From the NCBI GenBank assembly GCA_015491865.1, contig WFVD01000015.1, positions 1-64,000 on the forward strand: a stretch of DNA of 64,000 nt, read 5' to 3'. This DNA comes from Gammaproteobacteria bacterium (lineage in GTDB: Bacteria; Pseudomonadota; Gammaproteobacteria; SZUA-140). Shown piece by piece: positions 18,129 through 26,608 of this stretch. The notes beneath the pieces are model-generated. The model searched no databases. It saw only the letters and a program-made list of their open reading frames with translations, and was not told where the DNA came from. The translations under genes and the position numbers were made by a program. Within the stretch, counting starts at the first letter, position 1, and every line of letters begins with the position of its first letter.

Positions 18129-18431
18129 TTAGTTATCCTCGTAACCTTCCAGTACGCTATCCCATGACTTTCTTGTATTAGTGTCATCGCTATATGATGA
18201 GGGCGTCATATCATCGTCAACGTCATCGAAGGGGCCGGACCAGTCGTCTGGCGCATCCAGTAATTCAGGAGAGAGCCCCTCCCAGAGGTCTAGTTCGAGT
18301 TCGCCGACAGTGCCATCAAAATATTGAATTTCGATGGTTTCATCGCTCTCATCAATTGCAACAACCTTGAATAACAGGCTGCTGCCTGATTGATACCAGT
18401 TGCCAATTTCTGGTTCATATTTAATTGCCAT
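18129..18431 (-). CDS. Small acidic protein, DUF6763-like
   Basis: 100 residues, strongly acidic. The first half reads IGNWYQSGSSLLFKVVAIDE and IEIQYFDGTVGELELDLWEG, a short beta-barrel-like module. The second half, DAPDDWSGPFDDVDDD and on, is low complexity. I associate it with the gammaproteobacterial family named DUF6763; no function is known. It is convergent with the rsd-like gene. Confidence 0.65.
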   Translation of the reverse strand: MAIKYEPEIGNWYQSGSSLLFKVVAIDESDETIEIQYFDGTVGELELDLWEGLSPELLDAPDDWSGPFDDVDDDMTPSSYSDDTNTRKSWDSVLEGYEDN

Positions 18432-18664
18432 ATCTTATAAGTCCTCGAACAACGCGCTGTTGAATCGTGATGGTTTCCTTGTCGCTCAGGGTTACGTATC
18501 GGCTTTCCAGTGGTATCCTTTAGCGCTGAACAAATACGCTATTATCGGAAACATCCTTTTATAATTAATGAGATAGGGCGCTCTCTGGTGTTCTTTAGTG
18601 TGATAATATCGACTAGAGGAGTGCTGTTATACCGCTAATACCCGTCATCGAGTCGCCGAATAGT

Positions 18665-19309
18665 ATGAATCCCACAGCGTTGAAATTTGATCAGAACTGT
18701 CGCCGTTGCCCACGCCTGGTAGCTTTTGTTGAGGAGGTTCAGGCAAAGCACCCCGACTATTACGCCGCACCGGTACCCCCTTTTGGAGTTGAAATTCCCG
18801 CGCTTCTGGTGGTGGGGTTAGCGCCAGGCATGCATGGGGCAACCGCGACAGGGCGCCCATTTACTGGTGATGGTTCTGGAGCGATGCTCTATGAAACGCT
18901 CTACCAATATGGTTTTAGCAGCGCACCGGAGTCGCTGTCGAGCGATGATGGTTTGCAGCTATTCAACTGTGCAATTACCAATGCAGTGAAGTGTCTTCCG
19001 CCCGAGAATAAGCCAGTAGTGGCCGAGGTGAAAGCCTGCAGCGCTTATCTTGCTGGGGAGTTACGGGCGCTCAATAGAGGTAGTGTGGTGGTGGCACTTG
19101 GCGCTATTGCGCATTCTGCTGTGCTGCGCGCAATGGGTGTAAAATTAGCTGCATATAAGTTTTCTCATGGTGGGGAGCATGAGCTGCCAGGGAGGTTGAC
19201 GATGATAGACTCTTACCACTGTAGTCGCTACAACACGCAGACGAAACGTCTGACTGAATCGATGTTTCAGGCGGTTTTTGCTCGTGTGAAAGAGAAGATC
19301 GTTTCGTAA
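18665..19309 (+). CDS. Type 5 uracil-DNA glycosylase (UdgB family)
   Basis: 214-residue DNA repair glycosylase that removes uracil and related deaminated bases. Motif A is GLAPGMHGATATGRPFTGDG (51-70), matching UdgB rather than type 4 enzymes. Motif B is SYHCSRYNTQTKRLT near residue 193. Iron-sulfur ligands are probably Cys12, Cys15, Cys110 and Cys125 (the last two around NAVKCLPPENKP). The stop is 5 bp before uvrC, so udgB-uvrC-pgsA likely form one repair/lipid transcription unit. Confidence 0.92.
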   Translation: MNPTALKFDQNCRRCPRLVAFVEEVQAKHPDYYAAPVPPFGVEIPALLVVGLAPGMHGATATGRPFTGDGSGAMLYETLYQYGFSSAPESLSSDDGLQLFNCAITNAVKCLPPENKPVVAEVKACSAYLAGELRALNRGSVVVALGAIAHSAVLRAMGVKLAAYKFSHGGEHELPGRLTMIDSYHCSRYNTQTKRLTESMFQAVFARVKEKIVS

Positions 19310-19314
19310 GCAGC

Positions 19315-21174
19315 ATGGCTACTAACAGATCTACTGATTCTGCTCCTGCCGCATTTGATAAAAAGCGCTTTCTTCAGATGCTCCCGGAAGAGCCGGGTGT
19401 ATATCGCATGTTTAACGTGCGAGGTGAGATTATATACGTGGGTAAGGCGCGAAACCTTAAGCAGCGCGTTTCAAGCTATTTTACACGCGCAGATGGCTCT
19501 CCAAAAACGCGAGCGCTGGTATCACATATTGATCATATCACGGTGACCACAACCCACACCGAGACTGAGGCGCTGATTCTCGAGAACAATTTAATCAAGC
19601 AGCATAAGCCACGCTACAATGTATTGCTGCGCGATGACAAAAGTTATCCCTACATTTTTCTTTCCACTTCGCAAGCCTATCCACGTCTTAGCCTGCAGCG
19701 AGGTGCGCGCAAACAGAAAGGGCGCTATTTTGGCCCGTATCCCAATGCAGGTGCAGTGCGCGAGACCTTAAATTTACTGCAAAAACTATTTCAGATCCGT
19801 CAATGTGAAGATAGTTTCTTTAGCAATCGTTCGCGCCCCTGTCTGCAATATCAGATTAAGCGCTGTAGCGCTCCCTGTACCGGGGAGATTTCTATCTCTG
19901 GCTATGGCGATGATGTGCGCCTTGCAGCCATGTTCCTTGATGGCAAAAATCATCATGTGATAGATGAGTTAGTTGAGAAGATGGGTAACGCGGCTGAACA
20001 GATGGCCTATGAGATGGCGGCAAAATATCGTGATCAGATTGCTGCATTACGGGTGATACAGGCGAAGCAGTATGTCAGCAGTGATAAAGGGGACATTGAT
20101 GTGGTGAGTGCCGTGACTCAGAATGGTGTCGGTTGCGTTGAGGTTTTTTTTATTCGTGATGGACACAACCTTGGTAACAAAAGTTTCTTTCCAGAGCATA
20201 CTAGCAATGCTTCGGCTGAAGAGATACTCGCAGCATTTCTACCGCAGTTCTATCTTGGTAAAGCGGGTGAAAATGAGATTCCTTCACAGGTGATCATCAA
20301 TCACGAGCTGGAGGACGTAACGGTGCTGCGGGATGCTTTGAGTAAACTGGCGGGGCGGCAGGTGACGGTGAGTAGCCGTGTCCGCGCTGAACGTAGTCGC
20401 TGGCTCTCGATGGCGACGGCGAATGCTGAGCAGAATCTGACACGCTATATCAACACTAAAAGCAACATCATGCAGCGCCTCATCGCATTGCAGGAGGCGC
20501 TGCAGCTGGATGCGCTACCACAGCGGATGGAATGTTTTGATATCAGTCACACCTCAGGCAAACAGACCGTTGCTTCCTGCGTGGTTTTTAATAGTGAAGG
20601 TGCGCTGAAGTCAGATTATCGCCGCTTTAGTATTGAAGGTATTACCGCGGGAGATGATTACGCGGCGATGAATCAGGCATTGATGCGTCGCTATACACGC
20701 TTGAAAGAGGGGGAGGGGAAGTTGCCTGATATCCTCTTTATCGATGGTGGTAAAGGGCAGGTTCGTGAAGCGGAAAAGGTGCTGGAAACATTGCAGGTTC
20801 ACGGGGTCAATTTAATTGGCATTGCAAAAGGACGTGCGCGCAAGGCGGGGGAGGAGACACTCTATTTTGCGGATAGCGGCAGAGAGATAAATTTGCCACC
20901 CGATTCTGCAGCACTTCATCTGATACAGCAGATTCGCGATGAGGCGCACCGTTTCGCAATCACGGCTCATCGTGCCAGGCGAGCGAAGGCACAAAAAAGC
21001 TCAGCACTTGAAGGGATTCGTGGGGTTGGTGCTAAACGACGGCGCCAGCTACTACAGCAGTTTGGCGGATTGCAGGGGATTGCACGTGCCGGTGTTGAGG
21101 ATCTTGCTAGTGTTAAAGGCATTAGTGATGAACTCGCACAGCGTATTTATGATATCTTCCATGCTGGGAAGTGA
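19315..21174 (+). CDS. uvrC: Excinuclease ABC subunit C
   Basis: 619-residue nuclease of nucleotide excision repair that makes both incisions around a lesion bound by UvrB. Domains in order: GIY-YIG endonuclease (EEPGVYRMFNVRGEIIYVGK, then ARNLKQRVSSYF), UVR motif (about 203-238), RNase H-like endonuclease with ECFDISHTSGKQTVASCVVF and ILFIDGGKGQ, and a C-terminal helix-hairpin-helix pair (EGIRGVGAKRRRQLLQQFGG). Length is typical. It is followed 51 bp later by pgsA, as in E. coli. Confidence 0.98.
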   Translation: MATNRSTDSAPAAFDKKRFLQMLPEEPGVYRMFNVRGEIIYVGKARNLKQRVSSYFTRADGSPKTRALVSHIDHITVTTTHTETEALILENNLIKQHKPRYNVLLRDDKSYPYIFLSTSQAYPRLSLQRGARKQKGRYFGPYPNAGAVRETLNLLQKLFQIRQCEDSFFSNRSRPCLQYQIKRCSAPCTGEISISGYGDDVRLAAMFLDGKNHHVIDELVEKMGNAAEQMAYEMAAKYRDQIAALRVIQAKQYVSSDKGDIDVVSAVTQNGVGCVEVFFIRDGHNLGNKSFFPEHTSNASAEEILAAFLPQFYLGKAGENEIPSQVIINHELEDVTVLRDALSKLAGRQVTVSSRVRAERSRWLSMATANAEQNLTRYINTKSNIMQRLIALQEALQLDALPQRMECFDISHTSGKQTVASCVVFNSEGALKSDYRRFSIEGITAGDDYAAMNQALMRRYTRLKEGEGKLPDILFIDGGKGQVREAEKVLETLQVHGVNLIGIAKGRARKAGEETLYFADSGREINLPPDSAALHLIQQIRDEAHRFAITAHRARRAKAQKSSALEGIRGVGAKRRRQLLQQFGGLQGIARAGVEDLASVKGISDELAQRIYDIFHAGK

Positions 21175-21225
21175 TGTGATCCCTTCCCCATTAAACCAAC
21201 CAGTATGCGGAGCAGTCAGGTAGTG

Positions 21226-21780
21226 ATGACAACGGCAACCAATCTCACCCTTCTCAGGATCGCCTTGATTCCGGTGTTTGTGGTATTTTTCTATCTGCCG
21301 GTTAGCTGGTCCAATATTGCTGTTACCGCTATCTTCAGTATTGCAGCAATTACGGATTGGCTCGACGGCTACCTCGCCCGTAAGATGAACCAGACCTCCG
21401 CTTTTGGTGCCTTTCTGGACCCGGTGGCAGACAAGCTAATGGTCGCCGCAGCGCTGGTGCTGCTGGTTGAGGCCAGCGCCACAGCGTGGATGGCAATACC
21501 GGCGGTGATTATTATTGGGCGAGAGATCGCAGTCTCAGCGCTGCGGGAGTGGATGGCAGAGATAGGACAGGGCAATCTGGTTGCAGTTAACATGCTCGGC
21601 AAAATCAAAACCACGGCACAGATCACCGCGATTATTCTGTTGCTATATCGTGAGCCTCTATTTGGCATTATCCCGACGGAGGCGCTGGGGTACATCGCCC
21701 TATATATAGCAGCAGTACTGACGTTGTGGTCAATGTGGGAATATATGCGTAAGGCATGGCCTTCACTGCGTGATGCTTAA
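21226..21780 (+). CDS. pgsA: CDP-diacylglycerol-glycerol-3-phosphate 3-phosphatidyltransferase
   Basis: Membrane enzyme making phosphatidylglycerol-phosphate. The CDP-alcohol phosphotransferase motif is complete: DGYLARKMNQTSAFGAFLDP followed by VADK, giving D-G-x2-A-R-x8-G-x3-D-x3-D. Several hydrophobic segments are present. I chose ATG 21226 (MTTATNLTLLRIALIPVFVV) because it aligns with the E. coli N-terminus; an in-frame ATG at 21205 adds seven residues without a ribosome site. It sits after uvrC and before tRNA-Gly, the conserved order. Confidence 0.95.
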   Translation: MTTATNLTLLRIALIPVFVVFFYLPVSWSNIAVTAIFSIAAITDWLDGYLARKMNQTSAFGAFLDPVADKLMVAAALVLLVEASATAWMAIPAVIIIGREIAVSALREWMAEIGQGNLVAVNMLGKIKTTAQITAIILLLYREPLFGIIPTEALGYIALYIAAVLTLWSMWEYMRKAWPSLRDA

Positions 21781-21815
21781 CTGCTGGAATGGGTTGAATT
21801 TTATTGGTCAAAGGC

Positions 21816-21843
21816 TTGACACAGACGTGTAGATCCATACAAT
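21816..21843 (+). promoter_or_regulatory. Sigma-70 promoter of the tRNA-Gly/tRNA-Cys unit
   Basis: TTGACA (21816-21821) and TACAAT (21838-21843) are separated by 16 bp and end 18 bp before the tRNA-Gly 5' end, an ideal position for a stable-RNA promoter. Confidence 0.8.
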
Positions 21844-21861
21844 ACGTGTCTTGTTTGAAGG

Positions 21862-21937
21862 GCGGGAATAGCTCAGTTGGTAGAGCACAACCTTGCCAAG
21901 GTTGGGGTCGCGAGTTCGAATCTCGTTTCCCGCTCCA
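21862..21937 (+). tRNA. tRNA-Gly(GCC)
   Basis: 76-nt cloverleaf: acceptor GCGGGAA...TTCCCGC with encoded CCA, D-loop AGCTCAGTTGGTAGAGC, anticodon stem-loop CAACC-TTGCCAA-GGTTG (anticodon GCC) and T-loop GTTCGAATC. It corresponds in position to E. coli glyW downstream of pgsA. Confidence 0.97.
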
Positions 21938-22013
21938 ATTATATATTGCGGCATTTTTTTCTCTAAAATCCCCTTTTTTGTGATCTGGTTAAGGTGTGAT
22001 TTAGCCCCATCCC

Positions 22014-22087
22014 GGCTGGGTGGCAGAGTGGTTATGCAGCGGCCTGCAAAGCCGTGGACGGCGGTTCGATTCCGCCCTCAGCCTCCA
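22014..22087 (+). tRNA. tRNA-Cys(GCA)
   Basis: 74-nt cloverleaf: acceptor GGCTGGG...CTCAGCC with encoded CCA, anticodon loop CTGCAAA (anticodon GCA) and T-loop GGTTCGATTCC. It lies 76 bp after tRNA-Gly, as E. coli cysT follows glyW. The E. coli locus continues with leuZ, which here is 29 kb away at 51441. Confidence 0.97.
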
Positions 22088-22122
22088 TTAACACATTTCA
22101 CTGTTTTCCTCAGCTCGCCTGA

Positions 22123-22842
22123 CTAAATGATTCCGCCGTTAATCGAGATCACCTGGCCGGTGATATAGGCCGATTCGTCTGAGCAGAGAAAACCAACCAG
22201 ATGAGCAACCTCTTCGGGTTGTCCCGCCCGTTTCATTGGCACCATCTGTTTGATGGTGTTGTCGTCAAAGCTATCGCCGATGTCGGGTGTTGCAATGATA
22301 CCGGGTGCAACAGCGTTAGCCGTGATGCCGCGGCTGGCAACTTCCAGGGCCAGTGACTTTGTGGCTGAGTTAAGCGCCCCTTTTGCTGCAGAATAATTAA
22401 CCTGCCCGCGATTACCGGTGATTGCAGAAAGGGATGAGATGTTGACGATTCGCCCCCAGCGCGTGCGGATCATCGGCATCATCAGCGGCTGGGTTACATT
22501 AAAGAAACCATTAACTGAAACGTTGATCACATCGTGCCACTGGCGCTGGCTCATCCCGGGGAATACCGCATCATCATGAATGCCGGCATTATTGACAAGG
22601 ATCTGAACAGCGCCCGCTTCCAGAGCGTTTTCCAGTGCAGCTAATGTGGCATCTCTATCAGAGATATCAAAGGCTAAAGCGGTTGATTGACCGCCACTGG
22701 CATTGATCTCATCGCTCAGGGCCTGCGCTTTTTTCAGCCCGGTATTGGCATGAATATAAACATAGCAGCCATCGCCCGCTAACTGTCTGGCGATGGCAGA
22801 GCCGATACCACCACTTCCCCCGGTTACTAACGCTCGCTTCAT
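22123..22842 (-). CDS. 3-oxoacyl-ACP reductase, FabG-like
   Basis: 239-residue short-chain dehydrogenase. The NAD(P)-binding motif TGGSGGIG (8-15), NNAG, and catalytic Ser with Tyr-x3-Lys in GQVNYSAAKGAL are present, and the C-terminus ITGQVISINGGI is typical of FabG. It would reduce 3-ketoacyl-ACP intermediates. It is convergent with the tRNA-Cys gene and is the leftmost gene of the pigment island; aryl-polyene clusters normally include such a ketoreductase. No other fab genes are adjacent, so a role in the polyene pathway is the better reading. Confidence 0.9.
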   Translation of the reverse strand: MKRALVTGGSGGIGSAIARQLAGDGCYVYIHANTGLKKAQALSDEINASGGQSTALAFDISDRDATLAALENALEAGAVQILVNNAGIHDDAVFPGMSQRQWHDVINVSVNGFFNVTQPLMMPMIRTRWGRIVNISSLSAITGNRGQVNYSAAKGALNSATKSLALEVASRGITANAVAPGIIATPDIGDSFDDNTIKQMVPMKRAGQPEEVAHLVGFLCSDESAYITGQVISINGGII

Positions 22843-23319
22843 AATGAACCCTCTGGTGAGCTTTTGAATATTGCTTTATCAGCAGTCAATGTGTGAGCGC
22901 TATCTTAGACGTAAGTGCCGATGATGCCAAATAGTTGCATGGCTAAATGGTGGGGTGAAGAGTAGAATAAACTTACACAATTAGCGGAATTGTTATAAAC
23001 TTTAATTAAGGAAGCTATGATTAGTTGCCTTGGCTCTCATTGCGGGTAAAGCGTGACGGAGTGGCAGTCCAAATTCTTCAGGGCGGGACTCTTGACACTA
23101 GATGAACCAATAAGTTAAGTGATGACTTTGACGCTTAACTCATCGTAATGACAATTAATCAGAGGTTCCTTAGAATTAGTAGCGCTAAATTTATTGCTAT
23201 ATGCTCGTTATGTCGGCACCTTTTCCAAAGCTGATTATTGCTGTTTTAGAGTGCCAGAGTGGAATATTTTGATGATGACGGTATTGAGATAGCAAGCACC
23301 ATTTTCGGAATCTACATTT
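22843..23319. other. Divergent intergenic region with a 115-bp repeat element
   Basis: 477 bp between the leftward fabG-like gene and the rightward halogenase-like gene. It holds repeat copy A (23037-23151) and an AT-rich stretch on the right likely to carry the halogenase/chorismatase promoter. No ORF looks real. Confidence 0.5.
23037..23151. repeat. 115-bp MITE-like element, copy A
   Basis: Begins TCATTGCGGGTAAAGCGTGA and ends CATCGTAATGA; the ends are partly inverted. A second copy of identical length lies at 47202-47316. Shared blocks in the same order are AAAGCGTGACG, CTTCAGGGC, AGATGAACC and AGTTAA. There is no coding capacity. Such short inverted-repeat elements are usually non-autonomous transposon derivatives or REP-like sequences. 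Confidence 0.65.
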
Positions 23320-24663
23320 ATGCAAAATGAGGAGAATCACTCCCTTCCTGGAAAGAATATGGCAGATGTTCTTGTGATTGGGGGAGGGCCGGCAGGCTCA
23401 ACTGTCGCCGCACTGTTAGCTGAAAAGGGGCATTGTGTAACATTACTGGAAAAGGCACGACACCCTCGGTTTCATATTGGTGAATCGCTGTTGCCTGCTA
23501 ATCTACCGCTGCTGGAGAAACTGGGTGTTAAAGATGAAATTGATGAGATTGGCATCAAAAAATGGGGTGCTGAATTTGTCTCTCCATGGCATGAAAATAC
23601 CCAGGAGTTTGACTTTAGCGAGGCGTGGGACAAATCCATGCCATTTGCTTATGAAGTCAGACGTTCTGAATTTGATGAAATATTAATTCGTAATGCTGCG
23701 CGCAAAGGCGCATCTGTTATAGAAGGATGTCGTGTCTCGAATGTTGAATTCCTGCCAGATGATGGTGGTGCTATTATTCAGGCTGAACATGATGATGGTA
23801 CAACAGAAGCGTGGCAGGCGCGCTTTGTTGTGGATGCCTCCGGGCGTAATACCTTTCTGGGAAACCGCTTTAAAACAAAAGTGCGTAACCCTAAACATAA
23901 TAGCGCAGCGATTTATGCACACCTTTCTGGTGTTGAGCGAAAGCCTGGAAAGAAAGAAGGTAACATCTCTCTTTTCTGGTTTGATCACGGCTGGTTCTGG
24001 CTTATTCCACTTAAAGGGGATGTAACCAGTATAGGGGCAACAGTATGGCCCTATTATATGAAAACGAGAGGCAGTCGTAGCGTAGAGCAGTTTTTCTTCG
24101 ATACAATTTCACTATGCCCTGAACTGGAAGCACGCCTTAAATCGGCTGAGCTGGTTTCAGGCGTTGAAGCAACCGGCAATTTTTCCTATAGCTGTGGCAA
24201 GAGTTATGGCCCCAATTATATTCTATTGGGGGATGCATACGCCTTTATTGATCCTGTATTTTCGTCAGGGGTTCTTATCGCGATGAATAATGGGTTTGCT
24301 GGTGCAGAGGTCGTTGATGTTCATTTGCGCTCGCCCGAGAAGTCGGCAGCCGCATTTGCCAGATTTGATAAGCTGATGAAGCATGGCCCTCGGGAGTTTT
24401 CCTGGTTTATCTACCGGGTAACCAATCCAACCATGCGGAATATCTTCATGAAACCCAACGATGGAAAGATGAAGGATGCGCTGCTCTCGCTATTGGCGGG
24501 TGATATCTATGGTAAAACACCGATCTGGGGTAGCATATTAGCGTTAAAGGGACTCTATTATTTTCTATCGCTGATCAATATTAAGCGGACAATAACCGCC
24601 TGGCATCGCAGAAAATCGAATATATTAGTGGTTGATGACCAGGATCCCGCGACAAAAAAATGA
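23320..24663 (+). CDS. Flavin-dependent halogenase-like FAD monooxygenase
   Basis: 447 residues. FAD-binding GGGPAGS at 21-27 and a second flavin motif GDAYAFIDPVFSSG at 304-317. Two features of flavin halogenases are present: WFWLIP at 225-230 (the WxWxIP signature) and a Lys pair (80-81) in GIKKWGAEF, where CmlS/PltA-type halogenases place the catalytic lysine after an IGESLLP segment (53-59). The geranylgeranyl reductase-like family is the alternative. An internal ATG at codon 14 with GGAAAG upstream is a possible start. Its TGA overlaps the chorismatase ATG (ATGA), so the two are co-translated. Xanthomonadins are brominated aryl polyenes, so ring or chain halogenation of the product is plausible. 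Confidence 0.75.
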   Translation: MQNEENHSLPGKNMADVLVIGGGPAGSTVAALLAEKGHCVTLLEKARHPRFHIGESLLPANLPLLEKLGVKDEIDEIGIKKWGAEFVSPWHENTQEFDFSEAWDKSMPFAYEVRRSEFDEILIRNAARKGASVIEGCRVSNVEFLPDDGGAIIQAEHDDGTTEAWQARFVVDASGRNTFLGNRFKTKVRNPKHNSAAIYAHLSGVERKPGKKEGNISLFWFDHGWFWLIPLKGDVTSIGATVWPYYMKTRGSRSVEQFFFDTISLCPELEARLKSAELVSGVEATGNFSYSCGKSYGPNYILLGDAYAFIDPVFSSGVLIAMNNGFAGAEVVDVHLRSPEKSAAAFARFDKLMKHGPREFSWFIYRVTNPTMRNIFMKPNDGKMKDALLSLLAGDIYGKTPIWGSILALKGLYYFLSLINIKRTITAWHRRKSNILVVDDQDPATKK

Positions 24664-25709
24664 GCCAGTCAATCCCCTTATCCTTGATCCATCTGCCCTG
24701 TTCTAGCAGTGACCCGCTATTGCCAGAATACAGTGAGCAGACATTAGCATGTGTAACATTCATCCAGAGTGACTGCATAGCTGCCGAACCTACTAGCACT
24801 GTTGTGCAGGTCAACACGCCAATGATTGGTGTGAATGACCAGCATGTTGAGCTCTGGTCTGCCGGGGGGGCGCTCTCAGCAGGCGAGTTGAACGGGGTAA
24901 AGTATCGTTTTAACCATGAACTGCTGTTTGGTTCTATCATCTTATCCGAATCTGCTTTTACCGAAGCACCAGCAGAGAATGGAGGAGAGGCAACACCATT
25001 ACAGCGAGCTACGAAACTGGCCTTCACTTCGATATTTGGTTTGCTTGAGGCGCTGGATTATCCGCACCTCCTTCGAATATGGAACTACTTCCCCGCCATA
25101 AATTCTGAAAGCTATGAGCTGGAGCGCTATCGCCAGTTTAATATCGGCAGGCAACAGGCATTTTCTGCCTGTGGGCGCTCATTAACTAAAGACATACCGG
25201 CCGCCTGCGCCCTGGGAACGATGGGAGGGGAGCTGGTTATCTATTTCATCGCTGTGCATGAAAAGCCGATCGCGATTGAAAACCCGCGGCAGGTCAGTGC
25301 GTATCATTACCCGCCTGAATATGGCCCGAGTGAGCCAACTTTCTCGAGAGCAACGCTTGGTTTTATCGGTGAGCAGGAGGTGCTCTTTATTTCTGGCACA
25401 GCAAGTATTGTTGGTCATAAGAGCATTCATATTGGTGATGTGGTTGCGCAGACGAAGGAGACGCTGCTCAATATTGAGGCTGTTATCAAGGAGGCCAGCC
25501 AGCACTCTTCCCGACAGAGTTACACACTAGAAGAGCTCGTTTATAAGGTCTATTTACGCCGACAGGATGATTTCAAAGCGGTGCATCAGCTTCTTGTAGA
25601 GAAGGTTGGGCCTACAGTACAGGTCTCTTATTTAGAAGCGGATATCTGCCGGCAAGATCTTCTGGTTGAGATTGAGGCGGTCGCAGGTGTTCCGTTGAAA
25701 TCTCTATAA
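24660..25709 (+). CDS. Chorismatase of the XanB2/FkbO/Hyg5 family (hydroxybenzoate synthase)
   Basis: 349 residues. The family hydrolyses chorismate; XanB2 yields 3- and 4-hydroxybenzoate, the former being the starter of xanthomonadin. The C-terminal catalytic region has GEQEVLFISGTASIVGHKSI and HIGDVVAQTKETLLNIEAVI, characteristic of these enzymes. The N-terminal half carries the other subdomain, including IWNYFPAINSESYELERYRQ and FNIGRQQAF. The start codon overlaps the stop of the halogenase-like gene. The presence of this enzyme and absence of any tyrosine ammonia-lyase suggests a hydroxybenzoate-started, xanthomonadin-type polyene rather than a cinnamate-started one. Which isomer is made cannot be told from sequence. 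Confidence 0.85.
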   Translation: MSQSIPLSLIHLPCSSSDPLLPEYSEQTLACVTFIQSDCIAAEPTSTVVQVNTPMIGVNDQHVELWSAGGALSAGELNGVKYRFNHELLFGSIILSESAFTEAPAENGGEATPLQRATKLAFTSIFGLLEALDYPHLLRIWNYFPAINSESYELERYRQFNIGRQQAFSACGRSLTKDIPAACALGTMGGELVIYFIAVHEKPIAIENPRQVSAYHYPPEYGPSEPTFSRATLGFIGEQEVLFISGTASIVGHKSIHIGDVVAQTKETLLNIEAVIKEASQHSSRQSYTLEELVYKVYLRRQDDFKAVHQLLVEKVGPTVQVSYLEADICRQDLLVEIEAVAGVPLKSL

Positions 25710-25773
25710 TTATCGCAATAGAGATGGAGCAGCGCTCTTTAATCCGTATCCCATCGTTTAGTCTATTTGTTCG

Positions 25774-26532
25774 ATGAAGCGACTTTTATACACCTTTTTA
25801 GAGTATTGCGCTCTTTATCTCGGGCTGGGCTTCCTCGGATTACTCTGTCTTTTATGGATGCCCGTTGCAACAATCCTGAACCTGGCATTACCCAGGCGGC
25901 AGGCAGGCATCATAGGTCGTTTTGCCATTATGGCTGGTTTTTACATCTATATCCGCTTTCTTGCACTAATGGGGGCCTGCCGTTTTGATATTAGTGAACT
26001 CGACTCTCTACGTGGAGCGCCAGCCATGATCATCGCACCAAACCACCCCTGTCTGCTTGATGCGGTGATGGTGATATCCCGCTTACCCAATGTGACCTGC
26101 ATAATGAAGGCCTCTTTGATAGACAATATCTTTCTGGGTGCCGGGGCGCGTCTGGCACAATATATTCGAAATGGTTCAACGATCAAGATGGTCCTCGACG
26201 CTGCAAATTCCCTGAAAAGTGGCAACCATCTTCTTATTTTCCCTGAAGGCACGCGCACCACACGCCCCCCTTGTAACCCCTTTATGGGGGGGATTGGCTA
26301 TATTGCACACCGTGCAAAAGTACCTGTACAGGCGGTCTTTATCGAGACTGATTCTGCTTATCTAAGTAAGGGGTGGCCGCTGTTCCGTAAGCCATCGATG
26401 CCGATCACATACCGTATCAGACTAGGAGAACGATTTGAGCCTGAGGGTGATATAAACGCTTTTATTGTGAAATTAGAGCAACACTTTGCTGCAGAGTTAA
26501 GTAGTACGAAGCCAGTGAGTGGCTCTTATTGA
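25774..26532 (+). CDS. PlsC-family acyltransferase
   Basis: 252-residue membrane-associated acyltransferase related to 1-acylglycerol-3-phosphate acyltransferase. The catalytic HX4D is in APNHPCLLDAVMV, and the substrate motif FPEGTRTT follows in the usual place. The N-terminus has a hydrophobic segment (ALYLGLGFLGLLCLLWMPVA). It lies 64 bp after the chorismatase gene, followed by a GT2 gene. In this cluster it may acylate the pigment or attach it to a lipid rather than serve general phospholipid synthesis. Confidence 0.85.
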   Translation: MKRLLYTFLEYCALYLGLGFLGLLCLLWMPVATILNLALPRRQAGIIGRFAIMAGFYIYIRFLALMGACRFDISELDSLRGAPAMIIAPNHPCLLDAVMVISRLPNVTCIMKASLIDNIFLGAGARLAQYIRNGSTIKMVLDAANSLKSGNHLLIFPEGTRTTRPPCNPFMGGIGYIAHRAKVPVQAVFIETDSAYLSKGWPLFRKPSMPITYRIRLGERFEPEGDINAFIVKLEQHFAAELSSTKPVSGSY

Positions 26533-26608
26533 AAGAGTGCAATGTTTTAATTAATCGCCCGTTTATGAGAGGATAGTTTTATCTCTTAATTATTCTGGAA
26601 TAGCGATT

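Noticed and set aside
21893-22126. Open frame spanning tRNA-Gly and tRNA-Cys
   Set aside because: It runs through two structurally complete tRNA genes, so it is a chance frame.
22123-22842. Assigning fabG as the housekeeping copy
   Set aside because: No fabD, acpP or fabF housekeeping block is adjacent and the gene borders the pigment island, so a cluster-specific role is more likely.
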